Source of the DNA: Pelagibacteraceae bacterium
GTDB taxonomy: Bacteria; Pseudomonadota; Alphaproteobacteria; Pelagibacterales; Pelagibacteraceae
Direction of reading: 5' to 3'
Length of the DNA stretch: 39,308 nt
NCBI GenBank assembly: GCA_008638165.1
Contig: VTPL01000003.1
Location: 1-39,308 of the forward strand
Shown here: in pieces, positions 10,533 through 23,478 of the stretch
How the letters are laid out: each line of letters opens with the position of its first letter
Numbering within the stretch: position 1 is the first letter of the stretch
Made by a program: the position numbers and the translations under genes
The notes under the pieces: model-generated
Databases searched by the model: none
Seen by the model: only the letters and a program-made list of their open reading frames with translations
Told to the model about the DNA's origin: nothing

Positions 10533-11947
10533 ATGAAATTAATTCTTGATACTGCTTCAACAAGTTGACTTGGAGAAATAAAGTAAAAAAGAATTAATAA
10601 AGTTGACAAAATAAGAGAAAATTTTAACCAAGGACTGTGGTCTTGATCATATTTTTCTTTTTCAGGATCAAAATAAATAATCTTAATTATTCTTAAATAA
10701 TAAAAAGCAGCTATCACTGTAGATAATAATCCAACAATAGCTAAAAAGTACATTGATTGCTCTATTACAGCTTTAAAAATATAAAACTTAGCAAAAAAAC
10801 CTGCAAGAGGTGGTATTCCAGCTAATGAAAAAAGAATAACTAGAAGAGAAAAAGATAATATTGGATGGTTTTTTGATAACCCTGAAAGATCATCTATGCT
10901 TTCATAATAATTATCATTTCTTCTAAGCATTAATAAACAGGAAAAAAACCCTAAATTCATCACTATATAAATTGTCAAGTATATTACTGAACTTTGAATA
11001 CCATCATTAGAAGCTGAGGCTACACCTGCTAGTGCATATCCAATGTGTCCAATAGAACTATATGCAATAAGCCTTTTTATATTTTTCTGTCCAATAGCTG
11101 CGATTGCACCAAATAGCATTGAGGCAATAGATAAAAATACCAAAATCATCTGCCATTGATCTATTAACTCTAAAAAAGGAACATATAAAAATCTTATAAA
11201 CACAGTTAAAGCAGCTATTTTTGGAACCATAGTGAAGAATAGTGTGACAGTAGTCGGTGAACCTTCGTATACATCAGGCGCCCACATATGGAATGGTACT
11301 GCTGAAATTTTAAAAGCCAAACCAACTAAAATAAATACTATTCCAAAAGTTAATGCATATTCATTTGAGTCAAGTTGTGAAGCAATAATTTCAAAATTTG
11401 TTGATCCAGAAAAACCATAAATTAAAGAACATCCATACAATAATAGTCCCGAAGAAAGCGCACTTAAAACAAAATATTTTAATCCAGCCTCAGATGATTT
11501 TAAATTGTTTCTATTAAATGTAGCTAACACATATAAAGCTAAAGATTGTAATTCTAGTCCCATATAAAAAACGATTAAATCATTTGAACTGATCATAACC
11601 ATCATTCCTAAAACAGAACTTAGTATCAATATTGGATATTCAATTTTTGAAATTTTAAAATTATCTAAATAATTTTTGGATATCGCTAAAACAATAAATG
11701 CTGCTAACAATGTAATTATTTTCATAAATGATGAAAGATAATCAATTACAACACTACCATTAAATAATAATATTTTTTCAATATCTAATGTTTCATTAAA
11801 AACAATTATACCAGTAATAAGCAAAACTATTATTGATAAATTGTGAATTAACTCAAAACTATTTTTTTTAAATACACCAAGTATTAGCAAAAACATTACC
11901 GATAATGAGATAAATATTTCTGGAATTATAAAACTTAAATTTATCAT
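10529..11947 (-). CDS. nuoN: NADH-quinone oxidoreductase subunit N
   Basis: 472 aa polytopic; FYMGLELQSLALYVLA, KISAVPFHMWAPDVYEGSPTTVT; last gene of the nuo run. Confidence 0.95.
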   Translation of the reverse strand: MINLSFIIPEIFISLSVMFLLILGVFKKNSFELIHNLSIIVLLITGIIVFNETLDIEKILLFNGSVVIDYLSSFMKIITLLAAFIVLAISKNYLDNFKISKIEYPILILSSVLGMMVMISSNDLIVFYMGLELQSLALYVLATFNRNNLKSSEAGLKYFVLSALSSGLLLYGCSLIYGFSGSTNFEIIASQLDSNEYALTFGIVFILVGLAFKISAVPFHMWAPDVYEGSPTTVTLFFTMVPKIAALTVFIRFLYVPFLELIDQWQMILVFLSIASMLFGAIAAIGQKNIKRLIAYSSIGHIGYALAGVASASNDGIQSSVIYLTIYIVMNLGFFSCLLMLRRNDNYYESIDDLSGLSKNHPILSFSLLVILFSLAGIPPLAGFFAKFYIFKAVIEQSMYFLAIVGLLSTVIAAFYYLRIIKIIYFDPEKEKYDQDHSPWLKFSLILSTLLILFYFISPSQLVEAVSRINFI

Positions 11948-11948
11948 T

Positions 11949-13430
11949 TTATTTATTGATTAAATTTGAATTATACATTTCTATTAGATCATTAACCGAT
12001 ACTTCAATAGTATTAAATAAAGGCTCGGGATAAAAACCAAAAAATAATGTCGGTAATGCTAAGCTAATTAAAATAAAATATTCAGATTTATCAAGATCTG
12101 TTAATTTATTAAGATCATTATTAACTAGTTTGCCAAAAACAACTCTTTTATATAACCAAAGCATATAAGCAGCACCCAATATCACTCCTAAACTTGCAAT
12201 AACAGCGACCAAAAAGTTATCTTTAAACGCACCCATTAAAATTAAAAATTCTCCAATAAAACCACTTGTTCCTGGTAGTCCAAGAGCTGCCAATGTGAAC
12301 AACATGAATAGCACTGAATATTTTGGAATAATTGAAACAATTCCACCATAAGTGTTAATTAATCTTGAATGCATTCGGTCATAGACTACACCAACACATA
12401 AAAATAATGCAGCAGATACAAGACCGTGACTAATCATTTGAATGATACTACCTTCAATTCCCTGTTGTTGAATTGTAAAAATTCCGAGTGTAACAAAACC
12501 CATATGTGCAACAGAGGAGTAAGCAATCAATTTTTTCATGTCTTCTTGCATTAATGCAATAAGTGATGTGAAAATTATTGCTATAAGACTTAAAGCATAA
12601 ATTAATGGCGTGAATAAATCTGAAGCAATTGGAAATAGTCCAAGTGAAAATCTAATAAATCCATAGCCTGCCATCTTCAATAAAATTGCAGCAAGCAAAA
12701 CAGATCCAGCTGTTGGTGCTTCAACATGTGCATCTGGTAGCCAAGTATGAACTGGCCACATTGGAGTTTTTACCGCGAAAGAACTAAAAAAAGCTAACCA
12801 TAAGAGATTTTGGTATTTAGAGTCTATTCCCAGCTCATACAGTTTTACAACATCTGTTGTGCCAGTAATCCAATAAATCGAAATTATCGCAACTAGCATT
12901 AATACTGACCCAAGCAAAGTATATAAGAAAAACTTAAACGCAGAATAAACTCTTTTCGGTCCACCCCAAATTCCAATTATTAAAAACATTGGGATCAAAC
13001 CAGCTTCAAAAAATAAATAAAAAATTACAAGATCTAATGAACAAAAAACTCCAATCATAAAAGACTCCATAATTAAAATGGCAATTAGAAAATCTCTTAA
13101 TCTTTTTTTAACACTATTATTGACTGAAATTATACATAGTGGGGTTATAAAAGTAGTTAGTATAACAAATAGTATTGATATTCCATCTACACCAACCTTG
13201 TAATTTACAATACCAATCAACCACTCTCTATCCTCCACAAATTGAAATGCTGAGGTAGTTTCATCAAACAAAAACCATAGATAAATTGATAACAAAAAAT
13301 TAACTATAGAAGTAAATAAAGCTACATATTTAATCGTAGAATTACTTTGATCATTAGATTTTGAAAAAATTAAGAATAAAGATCCTATAGTTGGTAAAAG
13401 AATTAAAGCTGAAATTATTGGAAAATTCAT
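11949..13430 (-). CDS. nuoM: NADH-quinone oxidoreductase subunit M
   Basis: 493 aa; FFEAGLIPMFLIIGIWGG, KTPMWPVHTWLPDAHVEAPTAGSVLLA. Confidence 0.96.
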   Translation of the reverse strand: MNFPIISALILLPTIGSLFLIFSKSNDQSNSTIKYVALFTSIVNFLLSIYLWFLFDETTSAFQFVEDREWLIGIVNYKVGVDGISILFVILTTFITPLCIISVNNSVKKRLRDFLIAILIMESFMIGVFCSLDLVIFYLFFEAGLIPMFLIIGIWGGPKRVYSAFKFFLYTLLGSVLMLVAIISIYWITGTTDVVKLYELGIDSKYQNLLWLAFFSSFAVKTPMWPVHTWLPDAHVEAPTAGSVLLAAILLKMAGYGFIRFSLGLFPIASDLFTPLIYALSLIAIIFTSLIALMQEDMKKLIAYSSVAHMGFVTLGIFTIQQQGIEGSIIQMISHGLVSAALFLCVGVVYDRMHSRLINTYGGIVSIIPKYSVLFMLFTLAALGLPGTSGFIGEFLILMGAFKDNFLVAVIASLGVILGAAYMLWLYKRVVFGKLVNNDLNKLTDLDKSEYFILISLALPTLFFGFYPEPLFNTIEVSVNDLIEMYNSNLINK

Positions 13431-15331
13431 TATTTAATAATTAAAAAAGTTAATAACGCAGATAAGCCAAGTAACATTATAAAAGCATATTGATAAATGT
13501 ATCCACTTTGAAATTTATTAGCTTTTATTGAAAATTTCTTTATTAATGACGAAACTCCATCTGGTCCAAATCCATCAATAATTTTTACATCAAAAAACTT
13601 CCATAGAAATAATCCAATTTTTTTGGAGGGTTTGATAAATAAAATTTCATACAATTCGTCAAAGTACCATTTGTTAACTAAAAAATTATAAAGTGGTTTA
13701 TTAATTTCAACAATTGAATTAGGTAAATCTTTATTTTTGACAAAAAGATAATAAGAAATTGGTATTGACGAACATACTAAAATTGGTGTTAACAATAAAA
13801 ACCACATTGGTGGATGTTCTTCACTTAAAGGTTCTAAGAAAAAAATAGAGTTTCCCCAAAAATTTGTATCAAAAAATAATTCCTTAAAAATAAATCCTGC
13901 AAAAATAGCACCAATTGAAAGAATAATAAGAGGCAATAACATTACCAAAGGAGACTCGTGCGTTTCTTCAATCTTAATTGATTTATTATTGTAACTACCA
14001 TGGAAAGTTTTAAAGATTAATCTCCATGAGTATATTGAAGTTAGAAATGCTGTAAATATTCCTATTCCTGCTGCATAGTAACCAGTTGTATTGTCTCTTA
14101 AATAAGCAAATTCTATAATTGCATCTTTTGAGTAAAATCCTGACAATAATGGAAAGCCTGTAAGAGCCAATGTTCCTATAATCATTAAAACATAAGTGTA
14201 AGGTAATTTTTTCCAAACACCTCCCATTGAGTTTATGTTTTGCTCATCTTTAAAAGCATGAATTACTGAGCCAGATCCTAAAAAAAGTAATGCTTTAAAA
14301 AAAGCATGAGTAAATAAATGAAACATTGCAATATTATATGCCCCTACCCCAGCTGCAAAAAACATATAACCAAGCTGACTACATGTTGAATAAGCAATAA
14401 TTTTTTTTATATCTGTCTGAACTAGAGCAACTGAAGCGGCAAATATTGCTGTTGTCATACCAACAACAGTAATAAGATTTAATGCAAGTTCAGAGTATTC
14501 ATAAATTGGTGAACATCTTACTACTAAGAAAACACCAGCAGTTACCATTGTTGCGGCATGAATTAGTGCTGAGACTGGTGTTGGGCCTTCCATAGCATCT
14601 GGTAACCAGGTATGAAGTAATATCTGAGCTGATTTACCCATCGCCCCAATAAATAACAATAAACAAATTAAATCGATTGACTTAACTTCAAAACCTAAAA
14701 AATTTAATCTTTTGTCTACAACAGAAGGTATTTGTTGAAAAACTTCATTATAATTTACAGTTCCAAATAAGTAAAAAATTAAAAATATTCCTAAAGCAAA
14801 ACCAAAATCACCCACTCTATTTACAACAAATGCCTTTATAGCAGCAGAGTTTGCAGTTTCTTTTTTAAACCAAAAACCAATTAAAAAATAAGAACACAAT
14901 CCTACACCCTCCCATCCAAAAAATAATTGAATGAAATTATCTGACGTTACAAGCATTAACATTGCAAATGTAAATAAAGATAAATAAGCCATAAATCTTG
15001 GCTTATGAGGATCGTGAGACATATACCCAATAGAATAAATATGCACTAACGCAGAGACAGAAGTCACAACAACTAACATTACAGATGATAATGAGTCAAT
15101 TTTCATTGACCAATTCACATCAAGTGTCCCCGAATTAATCCAAGTTGCTATTATTATGTTGTCTTCATATTGATTAAAAACAACATTATAAAATACTATA
15201 ATTGATAAAATAGCTGATATAGAAACTAGTAAACTAGTAACAATTTCAGAATTTCTATCACCAATATACTTGCCAAAAAAACCCGAAATGATTGAAGCAA
15301 TTAAAGGTAAAGTTATAATTGATAATTCCAT
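13430..15331 (-). CDS. nuoL: NADH-quinone oxidoreductase subunit L
   Basis: 633 aa; WEGVGLCSYFLIGFWF, LLHTWLPDAMEGPTPVSALIHAATMVTAG. Confidence 0.97.
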   Translation of the reverse strand: MELSIITLPLIASIISGFFGKYIGDRNSEIVTSLLVSISAILSIIVFYNVVFNQYEDNIIIATWINSGTLDVNWSMKIDSLSSVMLVVVTSVSALVHIYSIGYMSHDPHKPRFMAYLSLFTFAMLMLVTSDNFIQLFFGWEGVGLCSYFLIGFWFKKETANSAAIKAFVVNRVGDFGFALGIFLIFYLFGTVNYNEVFQQIPSVVDKRLNFLGFEVKSIDLICLLLFIGAMGKSAQILLHTWLPDAMEGPTPVSALIHAATMVTAGVFLVVRCSPIYEYSELALNLITVVGMTTAIFAASVALVQTDIKKIIAYSTCSQLGYMFFAAGVGAYNIAMFHLFTHAFFKALLFLGSGSVIHAFKDEQNINSMGGVWKKLPYTYVLMIIGTLALTGFPLLSGFYSKDAIIEFAYLRDNTTGYYAAGIGIFTAFLTSIYSWRLIFKTFHGSYNNKSIKIEETHESPLVMLLPLIILSIGAIFAGFIFKELFFDTNFWGNSIFFLEPLSEEHPPMWFLLLTPILVCSSIPISYYLFVKNKDLPNSIVEINKPLYNFLVNKWYFDELYEILFIKPSKKIGLFLWKFFDVKIIDGFGPDGVSSLIKKFSIKANKFQSGYIYQYAFIMLLGLSALLTFLIIK

Positions 15332-15332
15332 T

Positions 15333-15644
15333 TCAACCTTTTAACTTATCTATTTCCTCAACACGGATAGTTCCAGCATTTCTAAAGTAAACAACAATAA
15401 TTGCCAATCCAATTGCCGCTTCAGCTGCAGCTACGGTTAAAATAAATAATGTAAAAACTTGTCCAGCAAGATCATCTAAATAGATCGAAAATGACACAAG
15501 ATTAATATTTACAGCCAATAAAATTAATTCGATACTCATTAAGACTACTATTATATTTTTTCTGTTTAAAAATATTCCAACCACTCCAATAGTAAAAATA
15601 ATAGCACCTAGAGTTAAATAATGACCAAGACCAATATCAATCAT
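15333..15644 (-). CDS. nuoK: NADH-quinone oxidoreductase subunit K
   Basis: 103 aa; [42 protein letters not shown]. Confidence 0.96.
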   Translation of the reverse strand: MIDIGLGHYLTLGAIIFTIGVVGIFLNRKNIIVVLMSIELILLAVNINLVSFSIYLDDLAGQVFTLFILTVAAAEAAIGLAIIVVYFRNAGTIRVEEIDKLKG

Positions 15645-16266
15645 CTACACTCACTCCTTTATTAGACTGAACATCTAAAACTTGTACCCCTTCAGATCTT
15701 TCTCTAGAAATTTGCTTAATATAATCCTGTCTTTTAACACCTTCTCTTTGGCGAAATGTAAGGACTATAGCACCAATCATTGCAACCAATAAAATCATTC
15801 CACTTATTTGAAACACATGTATGTAATCAGTGTATAAAATTTGGCCTAAAGAATGCGTATTGCTTACTGTTTCTGCTGAGGAAGTTTTTATCTTATCAAA
15901 CAATTCAGGTTTATATTTCCAACCACCAATAACGATTATCAATTCAAAAAATATAATAGTACTTATAATTAGTCCAACTGGTATATGACCAGAACTTTCT
16001 TCTGATAAAAACCATTGATTTTTTTGTTGTGCAACATTTAGCATCATGACTACAAACAAAAATAAAACTGCAACTGCTCCCACATAAACTATCAACATAA
16101 TCATTCCCAAAAATTCTGCTCCGATCATAATAAATAGACAGGAAATGCTGATAAAATCTAATATTAAAAAAAAAACTGAGTGAACAGTGTTTTTTGAAAC
16201 TGTAACCATTATAGCTGAAATAATTGCAATCGAAGAAAAAATATAAAAGAAAATTGCGTGTGCCAT
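15637..16266 (-). CDS. nuoJ: NADH-quinone oxidoreductase subunit J
   Basis: 209 aa; [52 protein letters not shown]. Confidence 0.95.
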   Translation of the reverse strand: MAHAIFFYIFSSIAIISAIMVTVSKNTVHSVFFLILDFISISCLFIMIGAEFLGMIMLIVYVGAVAVLFLFVVMMLNVAQQKNQWFLSEESSGHIPVGLIISTIIFFELIIVIGGWKYKPELFDKIKTSSAETVSNTHSLGQILYTDYIHVFQISGMILLVAMIGAIVLTFRQREGVKRQDYIKQISRERSEGVQVLDVQSNKGVSVDD

Positions 16267-16269
16267 AAT

Positions 16270-16755
16270 TTATCTATGTGGGTTATCAGCCTTTATATTT
16301 GCAGCTAAGACGTTTTCCCATCTATCTCCATTGTCTAACAATTTTTCTTTTGTGTAATACAGTTCTTCTCTGGTTTCAGTTGAAAATTCAAAATTTGGTC
16401 CTTGAACAATAGCATCTACAGGACAAGCCTCTTCACATAGACCACAATAAATACATTTCATCATATCAATATCGTAACGAGTAGTTTTTCTACTACCATC
16501 ATCACGCTCTGAAGACTCTATAGTAATTGCTTGGGCTGGACAGACAGCCTCACATAACTTGCACGCAATACATCTCTCTTCTCCATTTGGATATCTTCTT
16601 AAAGCATGTTCACCTCTAAACCTTGGGCTAATTTTTCCTTTTTCAAATGGATAATTAATTGTTTTCTTAGCTTTAAAAATCTCTTTAATAGCAATCATTA
16701 GACCACTTAAGAAATCTGTCATGAATATAGTTTTGAAAAATCTTGATAATTTCAT
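16270..16755 (-). CDS. nuoI: NADH-quinone oxidoreductase subunit I
   Basis: 161 aa; two 4Fe-4S motifs [12 protein letters not shown] and [12 protein letters not shown]. Confidence 0.97.
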   Translation of the reverse strand: MKLSRFFKTIFMTDFLSGLMIAIKEIFKAKKTINYPFEKGKISPRFRGEHALRRYPNGEERCIACKLCEAVCPAQAITIESSERDDGSRKTTRYDIDMMKCIYCGLCEEACPVDAIVQGPNFEFSTETREELYYTKEKLLDNGDRWENVLAANIKADNPHR

Positions 16756-17754
16756 TTAGTTCACTGGTAGTAAGTTAAAATAAAATAAAAAACTTGCTGT
16801 TAAAACAACCCAAGTTAATGACAAAGGTAAGAAGATTTTCCATCCAAGTCTCATCAATTGATCGTATCTATACCGTGGAACAATTGCCTTAACTAATGCG
16901 AATAAAATGAATAAAAATATTATTTTAAAAATTAACCAAAAAGCACCTGGTATTAGATTAAAAGGATATAAATCTATTGGTGATAACCATCCACCTAAAA
17001 ATAAAATTGAACCCATTGCACACATCAACAGAATATTTGCATATTCACCTAACCAAAACATTGCATACATCATGCCTGAATATTCAGTTTGATAACCTGC
17101 AACTAATTCAGCTTCAGCTTCAGGTAAATCAAAAGGAGGTCTATTAGTCTCAGCTAATGCTGATATAAAAAATATTACAAACATTGGAAAAAGAGGAATA
17201 ACAAACCAAATATTTTGTTGTGCTAAAACTATATCGTTAAGATTTAAAGACCCAACACACAAAAGAACGTTTATTATAATTATTCCGATAGAAACCTCAT
17301 AAGAAACCATTTGTGCTGCAGACCTTATTGCGCCTAAAAATGGATATTTAGAATTTGATGCCCAGCCTCCCATTATTATTCCGTAAACACCTAATGAGGA
17401 AACTGCAAATAGATACAAAATACCAACATTTATATTTGCAAGAACTTGAGTTTCACTGAAAGGGATAACAGCCCATGAAATTAATGCCAAAGTCATTGTA
17501 ACAATTGGAGCTAAAATAAAAATGACTTTATTTGAACTTGCCGGAATAATGATCTCTTTAAATATGTATTTTAATGCATCCGCTAATGATTGTAACAAAC
17601 CAAAGGGACCAACAACATTAGGTCCTTGACGTTTTTGAACAAATGCCCAAACTCGTCTGTCCAACCATACAATCATTGCGACAGAAACAAGAACAGGCAC
17701 GAGTAAAAATAAAATCTTATATATTTCCTGAAAAATTGTATTTAAATATTCCAT
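16756..17754 (-). CDS. nuoH: NADH-quinone oxidoreductase subunit H
   Basis: 332 aa; ERP-type segment [30 protein letters not shown] and [27 protein letters not shown]. Confidence 0.97.
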   Translation of the reverse strand: MEYLNTIFQEIYKILFLLVPVLVSVAMIVWLDRRVWAFVQKRQGPNVVGPFGLLQSLADALKYIFKEIIIPASSNKVIFILAPIVTMTLALISWAVIPFSETQVLANINVGILYLFAVSSLGVYGIIMGGWASNSKYPFLGAIRSAAQMVSYEVSIGIIIINVLLCVGSLNLNDIVLAQQNIWFVIPLFPMFVIFFISALAETNRPPFDLPEAEAELVAGYQTEYSGMMYAMFWLGEYANILLMCAMGSILFLGGWLSPIDLYPFNLIPGAFWLIFKIIFLFILFALVKAIVPRYRYDQLMRLGWKIFLPLSLTWVVLTASFLFYFNLLPVN

Positions 17755-17756
17755 TG

Positions 17757-19790
17757 TTATCCGTCAGTTCCAGTTTTTTTAGTTTCTAATTTTGAATTAT
17801 TACAATCGAGCATTGTTTTTGATGATCTTGCTATAACATTTGAAAAATAATACTCTTTATAAGTAACAGTTAGATTTTCACTTTCGGCAAAATTTTTAGA
17901 AGCTGTTCCTTGATCAGATAAAACTCTATTCTCTTGTTGCAAGTTTATATAATTAAACATACTGCTTTCTAATTCATCTTTGTCATTAAATAGTTTTCTA
18001 TTATTCATAAATTCAGCTAATTCATTAATGATTTGCCAATCTTCTTTTGCTTCACCTGGGGGATAAGAAGCTTTAAAGGCTTTTTGGATCTTACCTTCTA
18101 AATTTGTAAAATGCCCATTTTGTTCTGTGTAAGCAGCACCAGGTAAAATAATATCTGCTATTTCCGCACCCTTATCGCCGTGGCTACCTTGATAAATAAT
18201 AAATTCATTTTTTTTATCAAAATTTAAATTATCCTGTCCTAATAAGTATATAATTTCAAAGTTATTAGCTTTTAAATTTTCAAAAATATTTCCCTTTTCA
18301 TTAATAATTTTTAAATCTAAACTTCCAACTGTTGATGCATCAGTGCTAATTTTATTTAGAGAGTTCCATGACTCGCTAATTTTTTTATTATTTGTTAAAA
18401 AGTTTTTAATTAAATTAAATAAGAAATCTGCAGATTGTAATTTAAAAAAAGATTCTCCTAATATAATAAGAGGTTTTTTTGCATTTAAAATATCTTTTGT
18501 AATTTCACTCTTGCCTTCAAAAATATCAACTAGAGTTTTTGTTTTTCCATCTAAGGTTTTATATGGGTATGTTAGATCTCCTACATCAGAAAGAGATAAA
18601 ATTTTTGTCAAATTATTCACATATGATTTTCTAATTCTTGCATTTAAAATAGTTGCTTCAAATCTTGGATTTGTTCCAATTAAGAAAATTAAATCAGACT
18701 CCTCTATTCCGTTAATTTTTGAATTAAATAAATAATTTTCTCTTTCATTTATATTGGTGTAATAATTTGATGTTCTACAGTCATAATTGTTCGTGTCTAA
18801 AGTCCTGTCGAAAAATTCTTTGAAGATATAGCTAGACTCCATATTTGCTAAATCACCAACAAACCCTGCAATTTTATCTTTTGAAGTATTTTTTATTTTT
18901 GATTTTATTATCTTGAAAACCTCATCCCAAGTAGCTTTTTCAAATTTCCCATTATATTTAATATACGGTGTATCCAATCTTTGATTTGAAAGACCATCGC
19001 ATGCATACCTTGTTTTATCTGAAATCCATTCTTCATTAATGTCTTCATTTATTAAAGGTAAAATTCTTTTTACTTCCCAGCCATAAGTATCAACTCTAAT
19101 ATTTGATCCCACAGCATCCATCACATCTATTGACTCTGTTTTTTTAAGTTCCCACGGTCTAGCTTCAAAAACATAAGGTTTAGAAGTTAAAGCGCCAACT
19201 GGGCAAAGATCAATAACATTGCCTGATAATTCTGATTGAATAGATTGTTCCAGATAGGTGGTTATCTGCATATCTTCTCCTCTACCAATAGCGCCAAGCT
19301 CTGGTACACCCGCTATTTCTGTTGCAAATCGAATGCATCTTGTACAATGAATACATCTTGTCATTTGAGTTTTAATTAATGGCCCCATGTTTTTATCTGG
19401 CACAGATCTTTTATTTTCTTTAAATCTAGATTTATCAATTCCATAAAACATAGATTGATCTTGAAGGTCACATTCCCCTCCTTGATCACAAACAGGACAA
19501 TCTAAAGGATGATTGGCTAATAAAAATTCCATTACCCCTTTACGAGACTTTTCAATTTTGGGAGTATTTGTTTTTATGACCATCCCATCAGCAGCTGGCA
19601 TTGCACATGATGCAATAGGCTTAGGAGATTTTTCCATCTCCACTAAACACATTCTGCAATTACCGGCTATTGACAACTTTTCATGATAACAAAATCTAGG
19701 GATTTCAACTCCAGCTTTTTCACAGGCTTGTAAAACCGTAAGACCCTCTTCGACTTCTACTTCAATTTCATTTACTTTTAATTTAAGCAT
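17757..19790 (-). CDS. nuoG: NADH-quinone oxidoreductase subunit G
   Basis: 2Fe-2[51 protein letters not shown]. Start set to [11 protein letters not shown], 8 codons inside the tracked ORF (17757..19814). Confidence 0.94.
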   Translation of the reverse strand: MLKLKVNEIEVEVEEGLTVLQACEKAGVEIPRFCYHEKLSIAGNCRMCLVEMEKSPKPIASCAMPAADGMVIKTNTPKIEKSRKGVMEFLLANHPLDCPVCDQGGECDLQDQSMFYGIDKSRFKENKRSVPDKNMGPLIKTQMTRCIHCTRCIRFATEIAGVPELGAIGRGEDMQITTYLEQSIQSELSGNVIDLCPVGALTSKPYVFEARPWELKKTESIDVMDAVGSNIRVDTYGWEVKRILPLINEDINEEWISDKTRYACDGLSNQRLDTPYIKYNGKFEKATWDEVFKIIKSKIKNTSKDKIAGFVGDLANMESSYIFKEFFDRTLDTNNYDCRTSNYYTNINERENYLFNSKINGIEESDLIFLIGTNPRFEATILNARIRKSYVNNLTKILSLSDVGDLTYPYKTLDGKTKTLVDIFEGKSEITKDILNAKKPLIILGESFFKLQSADFLFNLIKNFLTNNKKISESWNSLNKISTDASTVGSLDLKIINEKGNIFENLKANNFEIIYLLGQDNLNFDKKNEFIIYQGSHGDKGAEIADIILPGAAYTEQNGHFTNLEGKIQKAFKASYPPGEAKEDWQIINELAEFMNNRKLFNDKDELESSMFNYINLQQENRVLSDQGTASKNFAESENLTVTYKEYYFSNVIARSSKTMLDCNNSKLETKKTGTDG

Positions 19791-21111
19791 TTTTATCCAA
19801 TAAGTGTTGGTCAACTAAGTAAGGAATATCTTTCTGTTTTTTTACAATGGGATCAAATTTGTTTCTTTTTTTGATCTCATCTGAAAAATGTCTTAGTAAA
19901 CCTTGTACAGGCCATGAGGAACCCTCTCCAAAAGCACAAATTGTATGGCCTTCAATTTGTTTTGTTACGTCCATTAACATATCAACTTCATCTTGAGATG
20001 CTTCACCTTTGGCCATTCGTTCTAACATTCTCCACATCCACCCTGAACCTTCTCTGCATGGAGTACACTGACCACAACTCTCGTGTTTATAAAATCTGGC
20101 AATTCTTGCCATACATTTTATAATGTCTTGATCTTTGTTAATAACAACAATACCCGCTGTTCCTAATCCACTTTTCTCAGCTACTAATGAGTCAAAATCC
20201 ATATTAATCGTATCACAAGTTTTTTTTGGTAACAAAGGCATTGAAGATCCACCCGGAATTACTGCTTGCAAATTATCCCATCCACCAATCACACCCCCAG
20301 CGTGATTTTCTATTAAATCTTTTAACGGTATACCCATCTCTTCTTCTACATTGCATGGATTATTTACATTTCCTGAGATACAAAAAATTTTTGTACCAGT
20401 ATTTTTTGGTTTACCTAATTTAGAGAACCATTCTCCACCTCTTCTTAAAATAGTTGGAACAACGGCAATCGTCTCAACATTATTTATTATTGTTGGACAA
20501 CCATACAATCCTATCAAAGCAGGAAATGGTGGTTTTAATCTTGGTTGACCTTTTTTACCTTCTAAACTTTCAAGTAAAGCTGTTTCTTCACCACAAATAT
20601 ATGCTCCTGCTCCATAATGAATAAAAATATCAAAATCCCAACCAGTGCCAGAAGCATTTTTACCAATTACATTATTTTTATACGCCTCATCTATAGCCTT
20701 TTGAAGTTTTTGACCGTCATTATAATATTCACCACGAATATAAACATAGCAGACATGAGCGTTAACTGCGTATGAAGCTATTAAACAGCCTTCTATTAAT
20801 TTATGAGGTTCAAATCTTAAAATGTCTCTATCTTTACAAGTACCTGGCTCAGACTCATCGGCATTAATTACAAGATAATGAGGTCTTGAACCAACTTCTT
20901 TAGGCGCAAAAGACCATTTAAGGCCAGTTGGAAAACCAGCGCCTCCTCTACCTCTAAGTTCTGAGAGTTTGATTTCATTAATTATCCACTCTTTTCCTTT
21001 AGCACAAAGCTCTTTAGTGTTAGACCAGTCTCCCCTTTTTTTTGCTGACACAAAGTCTGCTCCTAAATCGTTATATAAATTTTTAAATATTCTATCTTTA
21101 TCGTTAAGCAT
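19783..21111 (-). CDS. nuoF: NADH-quinone oxidoreductase subunit F
   Basis: 442 aa; [49 protein letters not shown]. Confidence 0.97.
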   Translation of the reverse strand: MLNDKDRIFKNLYNDLGADFVSAKKRGDWSNTKELCAKGKEWIINEIKLSELRGRGGAGFPTGLKWSFAPKEVGSRPHYLVINADESEPGTCKDRDILRFEPHKLIEGCLIASYAVNAHVCYVYIRGEYYNDGQKLQKAIDEAYKNNVIGKNASGTGWDFDIFIHYGAGAYICGEETALLESLEGKKGQPRLKPPFPALIGLYGCPTIINNVETIAVVPTILRRGGEWFSKLGKPKNTGTKIFCISGNVNNPCNVEEEMGIPLKDLIENHAGGVIGGWDNLQAVIPGGSSMPLLPKKTCDTINMDFDSLVAEKSGLGTAGIVVINKDQDIIKCMARIARFYKHESCGQCTPCREGSGWMWRMLERMAKGEASQDEVDMLMDVTKQIEGHTICAFGEGSSWPVQGLLRHFSDEIKKRNKFDPIVKKQKDIPYLVDQHLLDKNA

Positions 21112-21712
21112 TTTTTACATCCAAAAGAGTTTTTCTATTGTTTTCAGGCTCTGAATTTAATCTACCTCTATAAGATCCAGGTTCAGGTTTTTTTCCTGAA
21201 ATTATTTGATCTAATATTTTTAAGGCTTTTTCTTTATCAAGATCTTCATAGTAGTCATCATTAATTTGCATCATAGGCGCATTAATGCATGCACCTAAAC
21301 ACTCAACTTCCATCCATGAGCAATTTTTTTCTTTAACAAATTCATTTTCATTTTCAGAAATTTTTTCCTTACACGCTTCAACTAATTTATAAGCTCCTCT
21401 AATCATGCAAGGAGTAGTAGTGCAAACTTGAACAAAATTTTTACCAACAGGTGTTAAATTATACATTGTGTAGAAGGTAGCAACTTCATAAACTTTAACA
21501 TAAGGCATATCTAAAATCTTACCTATATGTTTCATTGCTGATAACGGTATCCAGTTATCATTTTGTTTTTGTGCTAAATATAGTAAAGACATCACTGCAC
21601 TTTGTTGTCTGCCTTTTGGATATTTTTTTATAATTCTATTGGCTTCATCTAAATTTTCTTGAGTAAATTCAAATCTTTCAGGCTGCTCTTTTGATATTTT
21701 TCTAAGTGTCAT
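21104..21712 (-). CDS. nuoE: NADH-quinone oxidoreductase subunit E
   Basis: 202 aa; [50 protein letters not shown]. Confidence 0.96.
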   Translation of the reverse strand: MTLRKISKEQPERFEFTQENLDEANRIIKKYPKGRQQSAVMSLLYLAQKQNDNWIPLSAMKHIGKILDMPYVKVYEVATFYTMYNLTPVGKNFVQVCTTTPCMIRGAYKLVEACKEKISENENEFVKEKNCSWMEVECLGACINAPMMQINDDYYEDLDKEKALKILDQIISGKKPEPGSYRGRLNSEPENNRKTLLDVKNA

Positions 21713-22884
21713 CTATCAACCTCACCAAAAACTATATCCAAAGAACCCAAGACAGCTGGTACATCAGCTAACATATGTCCTTTAATCAAATGATCCATTG
21801 ATTGAAGATGTGAAAATCCAGGTGCTCTAATTTTACATTTGTAAGGTTTACTTGTCCCATCTGAAATTAAATAAACTCCAAATTCACCTTTTGGAGCTTC
21901 TACAGCAGTATAAATTTCATCTTTAGGAACCCTGTATCCTTCAGTAAATAATTTAAAATGATGGATCAGTGCTTCCATTGATTGTTTTAATTCCTTTTTG
22001 GGAGGAGGACTAATCTTTCCGTCTAAAGATTTGATTGGACCTTTCTCCATTTTTGAAAGACATTGCTTAATAATAGAGACGCTTTCTTTCATTTCTTCAA
22101 TTCTACATAAATATCGATCATAACAATCACCATTTTTTCCAACAGGAATTTTAAATTCTAATTGCTCATAACAATCGTAAGGTTGTGATTTTCTCAAATC
22201 CCATGGGATACCTGACCCTCTAATCATTACTCCTGTAAATGAATAATCTAGCGCATCTTCTTTCGTAACTATTCCAATATCCACATTTCTTTGTTTAAAA
22301 ATCCTATTATCTGTAAGCAGACTTTCTAAATCATTAATTATTTTTGGAAATGTTTCGCAAAACTTTAAAATATCATCCTCTAAACCAGATGGAAGATCTT
22401 GATGAACTCCACCAGCTCTAAAATAGTTTGCATGCAATCTTGAGCCAGAAGCTCTCTCATAAAATGTCATTAATGTTTCACGTTCTTCAAAACCCCACAA
22501 AGAAGGTGTAAGTGCACCAACATCAAGAGCTTGTGTAGTAACATTTAATATATGACTTAATATTCTTCCAATTTCACAAAATATAACCCTTATATATTGA
22601 GCTCTAATAGGAACTTTAATATCTAAAATTTTTTCAATAGCTAATGCAAACGCATGTTCTTGGTTCATTGGAGCCACATAATCCAATCTATCAAAATAAG
22701 GTACAGCCTGCATATAGGTTTTATTTTCTATAAGTTTTTCTGTTCCTCTATGAAGTAAGCCAATATGTGGATCTGCTTTTTCGACTACTTCACCATCTAA
22801 CTCTAATATCAACCTAAGAACACCATGTGCTGCTGGATGTTGTGGACCAAAGTTTAGATTAAGATTTTTAATTTTTTTTGTCAT
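21709..22884 (-). CDS. nuoD: NADH-quinone oxidoreductase subunit D
   Basis: [23 protein letters not shown]; start set to [21 protein letters not shown], shortening the tracked ORF (to 22941) that overlaps nuoC by 74 nt. Confidence 0.94.
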   Translation of the reverse strand: MTKKIKNLNLNFGPQHPAAHGVLRLILELDGEVVEKADPHIGLLHRGTEKLIENKTYMQAVPYFDRLDYVAPMNQEHAFALAIEKILDIKVPIRAQYIRVIFCEIGRILSHILNVTTQALDVGALTPSLWGFEERETLMTFYERASGSRLHANYFRAGGVHQDLPSGLEDDILKFCETFPKIINDLESLLTDNRIFKQRNVDIGIVTKEDALDYSFTGVMIRGSGIPWDLRKSQPYDCYEQLEFKIPVGKNGDCYDRYLCRIEEMKESVSIIKQCLSKMEKGPIKSLDGKISPPPKKELKQSMEALIHHFKLFTEGYRVPKDEIYTAVEAPKGEFGVYLISDGTSKPYKCKIRAPGFSHLQSMDHLIKGHMLADVPAVLGSLDIVFGEVDR

Positions 22885-23473
22885 TATTGTCAGTTTGTTC
22901 TTTAATGTATTTTGTTCCTTCCCAAGGACTCTCGTAATCAAAATTTCTATAATTTTGCTCTAATTTTACAGGTTCATTAATAACTTTTTTTTGTTCTTCG
23001 CTGTATCTAACTTCATAATTACCTGTTAAAGGGAAATCTTTTCTCAAAGGATGACCTTCAAAACCATAATCAGTTAGAATTCTTCTTAAGTCTGGGTGAT
23101 CTTTAAAATTAATTCCATACATATCAAAGACTTCTCTTTCCATCCAATTTGCAGCAGGAAAAATGCTTGTTAATGAGCTTATCATTTCATTTTCACTTAT
23201 GTGGTAACTTAAAATTATTCTTTGATTAAACTCATGACTTAATAATAAATATACAATTTTAAATCTCTGTGTTTCTTCTGGATAATCAACGGCAGTTATA
23301 TCTATAAGTTGTCTAAATTTAGTATCTTTATTAGTCTTTAAAAAAAGAGTTACATCTATTAAGTCCTCTTTGTTAATCTCAAGATAAAGTTGGTCATGCA
23401 AAATTTTAGAATTATTTATTTTTGTAGTTAATTCAGAGTTAATTTTTTTTTCCAATTCTATTAGAGTATTCAT
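22868..23473 (-). CDS. nuoC: NADH-quinone oxidoreductase subunit C
   Basis: 201 aa; [42 protein letters not shown]. Confidence 0.96.
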   Translation of the reverse strand: MNTLIELEKKINSELTTKINNSKILHDQLYLEINKEDLIDVTLFLKTNKDTKFRQLIDITAVDYPEETQRFKIVYLLLSHEFNQRIILSYHISENEMISSLTSIFPAANWMEREVFDMYGINFKDHPDLRRILTDYGFEGHPLRKDFPLTGNYEVRYSEEQKKVINEPVKLEQNYRNFDYESPWEGTKYIKEQTDNNDKKN

Positions 23474-23478
23474 GATAA

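Noticed and set aside
18343-18735. 130-aa plus-strand ORF opposite nuoG
   Set aside because: Antisense to conserved nuoG with no motif or supporting context.
19914-21154. Several 60-70 aa plus-strand ORFs opposite nuoF
   Set aside because: Mutually overlapping antisense frames over a conserved gene.
22885-22941. N-terminal extension of the tracked nuoD ORF
   Set aside because: Overlaps the nuoC 3' end; homologous NuoD proteins begin close to the [10 protein letters not shown] motif, so MTKKIKNLN is the better start.
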